Part shown: positions 11,211-18,381 of the stretch, piece by piece
How the letters are laid out: each line of letters begins with the position of its first letter
How positions within the stretch are numbered: position 1 is the stretch's first letter
DNA from: Pseudonocardia sp.
GTDB lineage: Bacteria; Actinomycetota; Actinomycetes; Mycobacteriales; Pseudonocardiaceae
NCBI RefSeq assembly: GCF_025965585.1
Contig: NZ_JAOPWR010000166.1
Coordinates: forward strand, 1-41,386
Direction of reading: 5' to 3'
Length of the DNA stretch: 41,386 bases
Translations under genes and position numbers: made by a program
Notes under the pieces: model-generated
Told to the model about the DNA's origin: nothing
The model's database searches: none
Seen by the model: only the letters and a program-made list of their open reading frames with translations

Positions 11211-12005
11211 TCAGCCGCCGGACATGACCAGCATCGCGTCGACGAACTCCTGGCCGGGAGCCTCGAACGCCGGGCCCGTCTGCAGCCCCGCCGCCGTCCC
11301 GTAGAGCCGGTCGAGGCCCCGGTCGACCGGCAGCCCGTGGGTGCTCAGCAGCGTCGTGATGCCCCGGCGCCGCAGGTCGGCGACGCCCGCCTGCCAGCGG
11401 TCGGGAGCCACGTCGTGCATCCACGGGCTGTTCGCCGAAGCGAACACGGCGACGCCGGCGTCGTACTCCGCCGCCGGCACGTCCTCGCTGCTCGCGGCCA
11501 GGTCGACCGAGCCGGGCAGGAAGGCCCCGAGGCAGTCGGAGCTGAAGCACATGCCCCGGCGCTGCGCGTGGAAGGCGAGCGTGCCCGGGCTGTCGTACAG
11601 CGGCGGGCGGAAGACGTCGAGCACGTCGTCGCCGATCTCCAGGCGGTCGCCGGGCTTGACCAGCCGGAGCCGGTCGAGCGGCAGCGGCCCGTCCTCGCCG
11701 ATCTTGGCCATGCTGACGAAGTGGGTGACGACGGTGGCCTGCGGGGCCTCGTCCAGGATCGCGCGCAGGCTTCCGGTGTGGTCGCGGTCATCGTGGGTGA
11801 CGACGATCCAGCGGAGGTCGGCCGGGTCGACGAGGTTCCACAGCGCGGCGCGGAACCCCTCGGTGTCCGGTGACATCCCGGTGTCGACGAGCGTCGGCTC
11901 GGAGCCGAGCAGGCAGTAGGCGTTGACGGGCAGCACCATCCCGCCCGGCCCCGGCAGGGCCTCGGACAGGGCGACGGTGTCGGCGGCGACGCGGCTCGTG
12001 GTGAT
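11211..12005 (-). CDS. Metallo-beta-lactamase-fold protein, flavodiiron-like metal site
   Basis: The first metal motif is H-x-D-x-D-H (THDDRDHTG, His71-His76), not the usual HxHxDH. This resembles the HxExDH site of flavodiiron (ROO-type) proteins. Other probable ligands are His95, Asp157 (SSDCLGAF, compare the flavodiiron FSCDAFG) and His223 (STHGLP). There is no flavodoxin domain, so it is a stand-alone member of unknown substrate. Nothing in frame upstream offers ATG, GTG or TTG at a sensible distance. A GAGGAG sits 9 nt before an ATC codon at 12005, giving an (I/M)TTSRV start and 264 residues. The first conventional start is ATG 11939, which would remove the first beta strand. It is last in a three-gene cassette, 13 nt after its neighbour's stop. 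Confidence 0.8.
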   Translation of the reverse strand: MTTSRVAADTVALSEALPGPGGMVLPVNAYCLLGSEPTLVDTGMSPDTEGFRAALWNLVDPADLRWIVVTHDDRDHTGSLRAILDEAPQATVVTHFVSMAKIGEDGPLPLDRLRLVKPGDRLEIGDDVLDVFRPPLYDSPGTLAFHAQRRGMCFSSDCLGAFLPGSVDLAASSEDVPAAEYDAGVAVFASANSPWMHDVAPDRWQAGVADLRRRGITTLLSTHGLPVDRGLDRLYGTAAGLQTGPAFEAPGQEFVDAMLVMSGG

Positions 12006-12018
12006 CGTCCGACTCTCC

Positions 12019-12780
12019 TCAGAACGGGACTTCGCAGTCGAGCAGGCCCTCGCCGGGGATCCGGCGGGAGATCGTGCGACAGAACTCGACGGCGTCGAGC
12101 TCGAGGACGGGACCCCCGGCCCCGTGCGACCAGGCGCCACCGGCCGGGCCGGTGAGCGTGAGCGCGTAGGGGCGGCCGTGCCGCTGCGCCCACTCGGCGA
12201 CGACGTCGGCCACCAGGACACCGTCGTGCTCCGGGGTGAGCACCACCGGGCGGCCGACCGCCTGAGCGGTGTCGACGCGGTGCATCCAGGTGTCGCGGGT
12301 CAGGACCGTGTCGAAGACGAACCCGAACGCCCAGCGTTCGCCGATTCCGTTGTACGTCTGGATGACCGGCATCGGCAGCCACCCCATCTGCACCGATCGG
12401 CGGCGGCGCCCGCGTGCGGCTCGCGGGACGAGGGCGGCATAGCGGTCCATGATCTGCCGCGGGGTCAGCGCCGCACGTTCCTCGACCTGGGCCGAGGTGA
12501 GCGCGTCGATGAACTTCCCGCCCTTTCGGGCGGCGCCGGCGTTCTGCCGTGCGTACTCCCGCATCGAGCAGACCATCTCGGCCATCCCCAGGTTGTGGGT
12601 GGCCATCGCACGCACGTCCCAGCCGGGGCACTCGGTGGGCCGGGACCAGTCGCCCGCGTCGAGGGAGCGCAACTGGTCGAGGTAGCGCGCGTACTCGTCG
12701 GCGGCGAGGCGCATGGCGGTGGCGCGGTCGAGGACAGACCGTCGGATCCCCGTCGCGGACGGCGCTGCGGTGGTGGTCAT
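12019..12780 (-). CDS. TIGR03083-type (mycothiol-dependent maleylpyruvate isomerase-like) protein
   Basis: A 253-residue protein with the DinB-like N-terminal bundle of the actinobacterial mycothiol-dependent family: helix 1, then TECPGWDVRAMATHNLGMAEMV, the typical CPGWxVxxxxxHL signature. The C-terminal part (about 150-253, LTRDTWMHRVDTAQAVGR...) is the MDMPI_C/SCP-2-like domain. Family members use mycothiol or metal in detoxification or isomerase reactions; the actual substrate is unknown. ATG 12780 follows GGAGGAA, and ATGA overlaps the tetR stop, so the two are translationally coupled. The context (repressor plus MBL-fold hydrolase) suggests an inducible detoxification cassette. Confidence 0.82.
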   Translation of the reverse strand: MTTTAAPSATGIRRSVLDRATAMRLAADEYARYLDQLRSLDAGDWSRPTECPGWDVRAMATHNLGMAEMVCSMREYARQNAGAARKGGKFIDALTSAQVEERAALTPRQIMDRYAALVPRAARGRRRRSVQMGWLPMPVIQTYNGIGERWAFGFVFDTVLTRDTWMHRVDTAQAVGRPVVLTPEHDGVLVADVVAEWAQRHGRPYALTLTGPAGGAWSHGAGGPVLELDAVEFCRTISRRIPGEGLLDCEVPF

Positions 12781-13376
12781 GTCGGTTCCTCCGGAAGTCC
12801 GATGGCGTCGGCGTACATGTCGCTCGCGCGGTCGACGAGCCGGGCCCAACGCGTGCCTCCGGGGTCGTTGGCCCACTGCTGGTCGACCAGGCCGCTGACG
12901 ACCGCTGTGTAGAGATCCAGGTCGGCGGGATCGGCCACCCCGACGCCCGCGAAGAGCTCCGTCATCCGCTCGTAGACCCGGACCGCCGGGCGGTAGTTCT
13001 CCTCGCTGGGGGTGAAGTCCGGGACGGTGCGGATGTTCATCAGCTGGTGGCGTGCGAGGTCGGACGTCGCGAACTCGAAGAACGTGCGGCACATCAGGCG
13101 GACCAGTGCCCGCGGTGACGACGGCGGCACCACTGCGCCCATCACCTGTTCGAACTCGGCCCAGGCCTCACCGAACATCGCGTCGTAGATCGCGTGCTTG
13201 GAGTCGAAGTGGGAGTACAGCGACGGCGCGCGCATGCCGACGCGCTCGGCCACCTGCCGCAGCGTCAGCGCGGCGACGCCGTGCTCGCGGGCGACCGCCC
13301 ACGCGGAGGCGAGGATCTCCCGGCGGGCTCCCTCACGCCGTTTGCCCTGCCAACTGACCGTAGTTTTTCCTAACAC
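12777..13376 (-). CDS. TetR-family transcriptional regulator
   Basis: A roughly 199-residue repressor. The N-terminal helix-turn-helix (about residues 15-60) reads REILASAWAVAREHGVAAL, then LRQVAERVGMRAPSLYSHF, with FDSKHAIYDAMF completing the TetR_N domain. The C-terminal domain (about 75-190) is the ligand/dimer domain (TetR_C_33-like by appearance). ATG 13403 and GTG 13394 are also in frame. I prefer GTG 13376 because a TTGACC-17-CACACT promoter would place the 5' end of the mRNA on it and no Shine-Dalgarno exists for any of the three. The palindrome 13369-13383 covers this start, so autorepression is likely. The downstream coupled genes are probably its targets. Confidence 0.87.
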   Translation of the reverse strand: MLGKTTVSWQGKRREGARREILASAWAVAREHGVAALTLRQVAERVGMRAPSLYSHFDSKHAIYDAMFGEAWAEFEQVMGAVVPPSSPRALVRLMCRTFFEFATSDLARHQLMNIRTVPDFTPSEENYRPAVRVYERMTELFAGVGVADPADLDLYTAVVSGLVDQQWANDPGGTRWARLVDRASDMYADAIGLPEEPT

Positions 13377-13383
13377 GATTAGG
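13369..13383. promoter_or_regulatory. Probable TetR operator
   Basis: The perfect inverted repeat CCTAACACGATTAGG (CCTAA and TTAGG arms, 5-nt spacer) lies just downstream of the tetR -10 and over its preferred start codon. It is only 47 nt before the divergent PH-domain gene. Position and symmetry fit a TetR-type operator, which could control both directions. Confidence 0.6.
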
Positions 13384-13384
13384 G

Positions 13385-13413
13385 AGTGTGACACGGCGCA
13401 CATCAGGGGTCAA
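13385..13413 (-). promoter_or_regulatory. Candidate tetR cassette promoter
   Basis: On the minus strand TTGACC (13408-13413) and CACACT (13385-13390) are 17 nt apart. The -10 match is weak. The start point would lie close to GTG 13376, inside the palindrome. Confidence 0.45.
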
Positions 13414-13429
13414 GTGCGACGATGGCGCG

Positions 13430-13840
13430 GTGACCTCTCTCCCCGAGGACGCCGCCCCCAGCGCCGTCTTCCGCACGTCCCCCCTCGCCGTCCTCGGCGC
13501 GGTGGCCATCGCCTTCTGCTTCACGCCGGTGGCGTTCGCGGCACCGTTCCTGTGGCTGCTCTACCTGGTGCCGATCGCGATGGCGGTGTGGGTGCTGCGC
13601 GTGCGCACCACCGTCGACGGCGAGGCGCTGACCGTTCGGAGGATCATCGGCGGGCGGCGCGTACCGTGGTCGGAGATCAGCTCGCTGCGACTCGGCTCGT
13701 CCAAGGGATCTGGGCACCGGATCAGCGCGATGCTGAGCGACGGTGCCGAGCTACCGCTCCCCGCCGTCGGAGTTCGTGACCTGCCCCAGCTCGCCGCCGT
13801 CAGCGGTGGCAGGCTGCCCGACCCGGCCGGAGAAGCCTGA
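13430..13840 (+). CDS. PH-domain membrane protein, CFP-6-like
   Basis: A 136-residue protein with two closely spaced hydrophobic helices (about 17-37 and 41-55) joined by a short loop, then a bacterial PH_6 domain ([20 protein letters not shown]...WSEISSLRL) in the C-terminal half. Mycobacterial CFP-6 (Rv3004), which as I recall also sits beside ilvB, has this domain, so the synteny supports the assignment. The function of these proteins is unknown. GTG 13430 has no Shine-Dalgarno sequence. Further in-frame starts upstream (13388) would overlap the tetR promoter. Its TGA overlaps the ilvD ATG by one base (TGATG), so the two genes are coupled. Confidence 0.8.
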   Translation: MTSLPEDAAPSAVFRTSPLAVLGAVAIAFCFTPVAFAAPFLWLLYLVPIAMAVWVLRVRTTVDGEALTVRRIIGGRRVPWSEISSLRLGSSKGSGHRISAMLSDGAELPLPAVGVRDLPQLAAVSGGRLPDPAGEA

Positions 13841-15681
13841 TGCCCGCCCTGCGTTCCCGCGTCACCACCCATGGTCGCAACGCCGCCGGAGCGCGTTCGC
13901 TCTGGCGCGCCACCGGCATGACCGACAGCGACTTCGGCAAGCCGATCGTCGCCATCGCCAACTCCTACACCCAGTTCGTGCCCGGCCACGTGCACCTCAA
14001 GGACATGGGCGAGCTCGTCGCGGGCGCCATCCGCGAGGCCGGCGGCGTCGCCAAGGAGTTCCACACCATCGCCGTCGACGACGGCATCGCGATGGGCCAC
14101 GGCGGGATGCTCTACTCGCTGCCCAGCCGCGAGGTCATCGCCGACGCGGTCGAGTACATGGTCAACGGCCACGCCGCCGACGCACTGGTCTGCATCTCCA
14201 ACTGCGACAAGATCACGCCCGGCATGCTCAACGCCGCCATGCGCCTCAACATCCCCACCGTGTTCGTCTCCGGCGGTCCGATGGAGGCCGGCAAGGCCGT
14301 GGTCGTCGGTGGGGTGGCACAGGCGCCCACCGACCTCATCACCGCGATCTCCGCGTCGGCGTCCCCGCAGGTGGACGACGAAGGGCTCGATGTCGTCGAG
14401 CGCTCCGCGTGCCCCACGTGCGGCTCGTGCTCCGGGATGTTCACCGCCAACTCGATGAACTGCCTCACCGAGGCCCTCGGACTCGCCCTGCCCGGCAACG
14501 GCTCCACGCTGGCCACGCACGCCGCCCGCCGGGAGCTGTTCCTGCAGGCCGGGCGCACCGTCATGGACCTGGCCACCCGCTGGTACCGCGACGACGACGC
14601 GTCCGCGCTGCCCCGCAACATCGCCACCCGTGACGCCTTCGAGAACGCCATGGCGCTCGACGTCGCGATGGGCGGCTCCACCAACACGGTGCTGCACATC
14701 CTCGCCGCCGCGCAGGAGGGCGAGATCGACTTCGACCTCGCCGCCATCGACGCCGTGTCGCGCCGCGTGCCGTGCCTGTCGAAGGTGGCGCCCAACTCCG
14801 ACTTCCACATGGAGGACGTCCACCGCGCCGGTGGCATCCCCGCCATCCTCGGCGAGCTGTGGCGCGCCGGGCTGCTGCACACCGACGTCCACACCGTGCA
14901 CTCCCCGTCGATGGAGGCGTGGCTCTCGGAGTGGGACGTCCGCGCGGAGTCGCCGTCGGAGACGGCCGTGGAGCTGTTCCACGCCGCCCCCGGCGGGGTG
15001 CGCACCACGCAGGCCTTCTCCACGGAGAACCGCTGGTCCTCGCTCGACACCGACGCCGCGTCCGGCTGCATCCGCGACAAGGAGCACGCCTACACCGCGG
15101 AGGGCGGCCTCGCGGTGCTGCGCGGCAACATCGCCCCCGACGGCGCCGTGATCAAGACCGCCGGCATCGACGAGGAGCTGTGGAACTTCTCCGGCCCCGC
15201 CCGCGTGGTGGAGAGCCAGGAGGAGGCCGTGTCGCTCGTGCTCACCAAGCAGGTGCAGCCCGGCGACGTGATCGTCATCCGCTACGAGGGCCCGTCCGGC
15301 GGGCCGGGGATGCAGGAGATGCTGCACCCCACCGCGTTCCTCAAGGGCGCGGGCCTTGGCAAGGTCTGCGCGCTCATCACCGACGGCCGCTTCTCCGGCG
15401 GCACCAGCGGCATCTCGGTCGGGCACATCTCCCCCGAGGCCGCGGCCGGTGGCGTGATCGGCCTGATCGAGGACGGCGACACGATCCTCATCGACGTCAG
15501 GACCCGCACGCTCGAGGTGCAGGTGCCTGAGGACGTGCTCGCCGAGCGTCGCCAGAAGATGGACGCCGGCGAGCGCCCGTGGCAGCCGAAGGACCGCGAG
15601 CGCCCCGTCTCCAAGGCCCTGCGCGCGTACGCGGCCCTGGCCACGAGCGCGCACACGGGAGCGGTCCGCCGGGTCCCCTGA
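13840..15681 (+). CDS. ilvD: Dihydroxy-acid dehydratase
   Basis: IlvD dehydrates 2,3-dihydroxy-isovalerate and 2,3-dihydroxy-3-methylvalerate to 2-oxo acids, the third common step of valine/isoleucine synthesis. The 613-residue length matches the E. coli-type enzyme. Iron-sulfur ligands are visible at Cys122 ([10 protein letters not shown]) and in [18 protein letters not shown] (Cys191, 194, 197). The C-terminal [11 protein letters not shown]-type signature ([20 protein letters not shown]) is intact. A GGAGAAG ribosome binding site lies 5 nt before the ATG, inside the upstream gene. As I recall, ilvD lies elsewhere in M. tuberculosis, so its position beside the PH protein is a local difference that completes the ilv set here. 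Confidence 0.97.
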   Translation: MPALRSRVTTHGRNAAGARSLWRATGMTDSDFGKPIVAIANSYTQFVPGHVHLKDMGELVAGAIREAGGVAKEFHTIAVDDGIAMGHGGMLYSLPSREVIADAVEYMVNGHAADALVCISNCDKITPGMLNAAMRLNIPTVFVSGGPMEAGKAVVVGGVAQAPTDLITAISASASPQVDDEGLDVVERSACPTCGSCSGMFTANSMNCLTEALGLALPGNGSTLATHAARRELFLQAGRTVMDLATRWYRDDDASALPRNIATRDAFENAMALDVAMGGSTNTVLHILAAAQEGEIDFDLAAIDAVSRRVPCLSKVAPNSDFHMEDVHRAGGIPAILGELWRAGLLHTDVHTVHSPSMEAWLSEWDVRAESPSETAVELFHAAPGGVRTTQAFSTENRWSSLDTDAASGCIRDKEHAYTAEGGLAVLRGNIAPDGAVIKTAGIDEELWNFSGPARVVESQEEAVSLVLTKQVQPGDVIVIRYEGPSGGPGMQEMLHPTAFLKGAGLGKVCALITDGRFSGGTSGISVGHISPEAAAGGVIGLIEDGDTILIDVRTRTLEVQVPEDVLAERRQKMDAGERPWQPKDRERPVSKALRAYAALATSAHTGAVRRVP

Positions 15682-15691
15682 GCCCGAGGGG

Positions 15692-15723
15692 GCGCTGGTT
15701 CCGGTCCCGGCCGGAACCAGCGC
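15692..15723. terminator. ilvD terminator hairpin (13-bp perfect stem)
   Basis: GCGCTGGTTCCGG and CCGGAACCAGCGC form a perfect 13-bp stem around a 6-nt loop, starting 11 nt after the ilvD stop. It has no T-tract, as is common in actinobacteria, and could act in both directions because the next gene converges. Confidence 0.8.
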
Positions 15724-15759
15724 ACCTCACCGCGCGACCGGCGACGAACCGTGATCGAC

Positions 15760-15857
15760 GCGCACTGGTTGCGGTGACGGCCGCACCCACTGCGCACTCG
15801 TCGTCCGCCGCCTCATGATCAGCGCGCAGCGGTTCGGGTCGCCGGCGGAACCACGGC
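15760..15857. repeat. Two further degenerate copies of the ilvD hairpin
   Basis: A second hairpin (15760-15795; arms GCGCACTGGTTGCGG and CCGCACCCACTGCGC, 13 of 15 pairs) and a weaker third relative (15824-15857) repeat the layout GCGC, N3, GGTT, about 12 nt, AACC or ACCC, then GCGC or GGC. Copies 2 and 3 each follow a GATC. The three copies are about 65 nt apart. They fill most of the 250-nt gap before the next stop codon. Confidence 0.55.
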
Positions 15858-15931
15858 AGCCTCGGCGATCACACCAGCTGAACCCGGTCGCCACGCTCGA
15901 TCCGTAGCCGCGTCCCGCGCCGGGACCGGCA

Positions 15932-16783
15932 TCACGGCTCGAGCTCCTCCAGCGCCGTCGCGGCCGCGGCCGTCATCTCCGCCACCCGGTCCCGGCCCAG
16001 GTGATCGGCGGCGAAGCCCAGGTACTGGACATTGACGTGCACGTCGGCCCAGCGCGCCTCCCACGCGGGGGCGCGGGCGCCGGCCAGCTCCGCCACCAGG
16101 TCCCCGTACCGCGCGGGCACCACCGCCCCCTGCGCGCGCAGGACCGCGAGGTCGAGTCCCCCGGGGGCGACACGGGCGTTGCCCCAGTCGATGAGCACCT
16201 CGCCGAGGACGTTGCCGCGGTGGGCGTCCCCGTGGACGAGCGTGCGGGGCAGCACCGCCAGAGCGTGGCGGATGCGGGGCTCCTCCCGCCACGCGACGAG
16301 GGCGCGCTCGGCGTCGGCGTAGGCCGGGTCGCCGGTGCGGCACAGGCCACCGCGGACGGCGACGAGCGTCCGGTCACACAGCGACGCCCACCACGGACCG
16401 TCCACCACCGGCACGCCGCGAGGGCGCTTGCGCCACCAGTGCGCGTGGATGTGGGCGAGGCCGTCCCACACCGCGTCCGGCACCGGGACGCCGTCCGCGA
16501 GCGGCGGCGCGTCCACGAAGGGCAGCACGACCCACCCGGCGCCCACGGCGAGCGGGCGGCCGACGGCGGTCTCGCGGACCACCGCGACCGCGCGCATCGC
16601 GGCCACCTCCACCGGCGATGCCGCCTTGAGCACCACCGGGACCGCGCGCCCGTCGAGGTCGAGGTCGACCCGCTCGACGGCGTCGGCGACGTACCCGCCG
16701 GTCAGCTGTGTGCGGCCGACCACCCGCGGTGTGCCGCCGAGCGCACGGCCGACCGCGGGGAGCCAGGCGGAATCGGGGGTCAG
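15932..16783 (-). CDS. Aminoglycoside phosphotransferase-fold kinase
   Basis: A roughly 283-residue protein of the APH/choline-kinase fold. The catalytic-loop motif is LVHGDAHRGNVL (Asp of HGD as base, Asn for Mg) and the metal Asp is in VLIDWGNA. The N-lobe Lys is in VPVVLKAASP. The substrate is unknown; such proteins phosphorylate small hydroxyl compounds, and resistance should not be assumed. The N-terminus fits a CTG start at 16783 that overlaps the DoxX stop as CTGA, like the ATGA couplings elsewhere in this window. The nearest conventional upstream start (a GTG about 24 codons earlier) would add an Arg-rich shadow sequence. An internal GTG would delete part of the N-lobe. Confidence 0.78.
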   Translation of the reverse strand: MTPDSAWLPAVGRALGGTPRVVGRTQLTGGYVADAVERVDLDLDGRAVPVVLKAASPVEVAAMRAVAVVRETAVGRPLAVGAGWVVLPFVDAPPLADGVPVPDAVWDGLAHIHAHWWRKRPRGVPVVDGPWWASLCDRTLVAVRGGLCRTGDPAYADAERALVAWREEPRIRHALAVLPRTLVHGDAHRGNVLGEVLIDWGNARVAPGGLDLAVLRAQGAVVPARYGDLVAELAGARAPAWEARWADVHVNVQYLGFAADHLGRDRVAEMTAAAATALEELEP

Positions 16784-17382
16784 GACGCCGGCTGACGCAG
16801 CAGGATGCGCACCAGCACCGCCGCCGCGACGCCGACGACGAGCGCCAGCACGCCCCACGACGCGGGGCGCCGGTGCCAGGCACGGCCGTTGTCCAGGGCG
16901 ATCCGGCCGGGGCCGGTGAACACGAGCGCCGCCGAGGCCAGGCCGAGCACGACGTCGAACTCGACGGCGTCGGACCCCGACGGCCCCGTGAGGAAGAAGC
17001 CGTTGCCCAGCTTCACCAGCACCGCGTTGATCATGATGGCGAGCAACCCTGCGGCTGCCAACGGCGTGACCACCCCGAGCACGACGAACGCACCGCCGAC
17101 CAGCTCCGCGATCCCGGTGACCCACGCCAGCGTGCCCGCCTGGTGATAGCCGTAGCCGGCGAGCATCCGGGAGAAGGCGCCGACCCCGACGCCGCCCCAC
17201 AGCCCGAAGATCTTCTGGACCCCGTGGGCGAAGAACACCCCGCCGACCGCGAACCGCAGAAGCAGCAGGCCGATGTCCGTGCCCCCGTTCCAGTTCAGGG
17301 GACGGCGGGTGGGCCGGGTCTTCGTCGGCTCCTCGCCGTAGCCGCCCGGGCCCGGGACGGTCGTCGTCGGCAGGTCGCTCAT
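16780..17382 (-). CDS. DoxX-family membrane protein
   Basis: A 200-residue integral membrane protein. After a polar N-terminus (about 1-33) come four hydrophobic helices typical of DoxX: DIGLLLLRFAVGGVFFAHG with the family GVQKIFGL, WVTGIAELVGGAFVVLGV, LAAAGLLAIMINAVLVKL and a C-terminal GVLALVVGVAAAVLVRI. In M. tuberculosis a DoxX protein (Rv3005c) occupies the same place between the CFP-6 and LppZ genes (from memory), where DoxX proteins have been tied to thiol/oxidative stress. TAGTCT lies 8 nt upstream of the ATG and there is no Shine-Dalgarno sequence, so it is probably leaderless. Its stop overlaps the downstream kinase gene. Confidence 0.9.
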   Translation of the reverse strand: MSDLPTTTVPGPGGYGEEPTKTRPTRRPLNWNGGTDIGLLLLRFAVGGVFFAHGVQKIFGLWGGVGVGAFSRMLAGYGYHQAGTLAWVTGIAELVGGAFVVLGVVTPLAAAGLLAIMINAVLVKLGNGFFLTGPSGSDAVEFDVVLGLASAALVFTGPGRIALDNGRAWHRRPASWGVLALVVGVAAAVLVRILLRQPAS

Positions 17383-17410
17383 GGACGGGGAGACTAGCCC
17401 GGTAGGCGCT

Positions 17411-18328
17411 TCAGTACCCGTTCTCGACGAGGTTCGACGGCTTCTCGCCGCGCGCGAACGCGGCGATCTGCTCCACGGCGATCCCGTACGCGCGACGCAT
17501 GGCCGCCGGCACGCTACCGCCGACGTGCGGTGTGAGCAGCAGGCCGGGGGACTTCCAGAGCGGGTGGTCGGCGGGCAGCGGCTCCGGGTCGGTGACGTCG
17601 ACGGCCGCGAGCAGCCGTCCGCTGTCGAGCTCGGCGGTGAGCGCGTCGGTGTCGGCGACGGGCCCGCGCGCAGCGTTGACCAGCAGCGCGCCGTCGGGCA
17701 TCGCGGCCAGGAACGCCGCGTCCACCAGGCCCCGGGTGTCCTCGGTGAGAGGCACGATCACCACGCAGGCGTCGTGGTGCGGGAGCAGGTCGAGCACCTC
17801 GTCGATGCCGTGGACACCGTCGCGGGCGCGGCGGCCCACCAGCGTCGTCTCCACACCGAACGGTGCGAGCCTGCGCACCGTGTTCTCCGCGACGTCACCG
17901 GCCCCGACGATGAGCACCTTCTTGCCGGCGAGCTCGCCGGTCTGCCGCTGGTCCCAGCGGGCCTCGTCCTGGCGGCGGACGAAACGGGGCAGCTCGCGGT
18001 AGACCGCCAGCATCGCGGCGACGATCCACTCCGCGGTGGCCCCGCCGTGCGCACCGCGGCAGTCCGACAGCGCGACACCGTCGGGCAGCCGCCCCACCCA
18101 GTTCTCCGCACCCGCGGTGAGCAGCTGCACCAGCTTCAGGCCGGGCACCTGCGACGCCAGCGCCACGGCCTCGGCGTTCGCGAGGAACGGCGGCACCAGC
18201 ACCTGCGCCGTCGCCGCCTCGGGAGGCATCTCACCGGACGGGTCGTAGCGCACTGCCGTGACGCCCGGGACGTCCGCAAGCGCCGCGACGCCTTCCTCGT
18301 GGGGAACGAGAACAGCGATGTCGACCAT
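17411..18328 (-). CDS. D-2-hydroxyacid dehydrogenase family protein
   Basis: A 305-residue NAD(P)-dependent 2-hydroxyacid dehydrogenase. The nucleotide-binding loop is VGAGDVAENTVRRL (about 141-154), with catalytic Arg221 (NAARGP), Glu249 (DPEP) and His268 (TPHVGG), so the active site is complete. Compared with SerA it lacks any ACT domain. Likely activities are glyoxylate, hydroxypyruvate or other 2-oxo acid reduction; which one cannot be told from sequence. ATG 18328 gives the family start MVDIAVLVP. It lies 7 nt after a TACCGT -10 hexamer and has no Shine-Dalgarno sequence, suggesting a leaderless mRNA. It may be cotranscribed with doxX, 28 nt away, although doxX has its own -10. Confidence 0.92.
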   Translation of the reverse strand: MVDIAVLVPHEEGVAALADVPGVTAVRYDPSGEMPPEAATAQVLVPPFLANAEAVALASQVPGLKLVQLLTAGAENWVGRLPDGVALSDCRGAHGGATAEWIVAAMLAVYRELPRFVRRQDEARWDQRQTGELAGKKVLIVGAGDVAENTVRRLAPFGVETTLVGRRARDGVHGIDEVLDLLPHHDACVVIVPLTEDTRGLVDAAFLAAMPDGALLVNAARGPVADTDALTAELDSGRLLAAVDVTDPEPLPADHPLWKSPGLLLTPHVGGSVPAAMRRAYGIAVEQIAAFARGEKPSNLVENGY

Positions 18329-18381
18329 GACATGGACGGTACTCACGGACCGCTCACCCGGCTCCACCTAGCCTGGACGCC
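18329..18381. promoter_or_regulatory. Divergent leaderless promoters (dehydrogenase / LppZ-like)
   Basis: In this 53-nt gap the minus-strand hexamer TACCGT (18336-18341) lies 7 nt before ATG 18328, and the plus-strand hexamer TAGCCT (18369-18374) lies 7 nt before GTG 18382. Neither start has a ribosome binding site. The -35 elements are poor on both sides. The start points would fall at the start codons. Confidence 0.55.

Noticed and set aside
13561-15654. 697-codon minus-strand open frame opposite ilvD
   Set aside because: It is the shadow of ilvD, which has intact Fe-S cysteines and family length. The antisense product is low complexity.
15932-16783. Aminoglycoside resistance gene
   Set aside because: The fold is APH-like, but nothing links it to known resistance subfamilies, and such kinases are common housekeeping or metabolic genes in actinobacteria.
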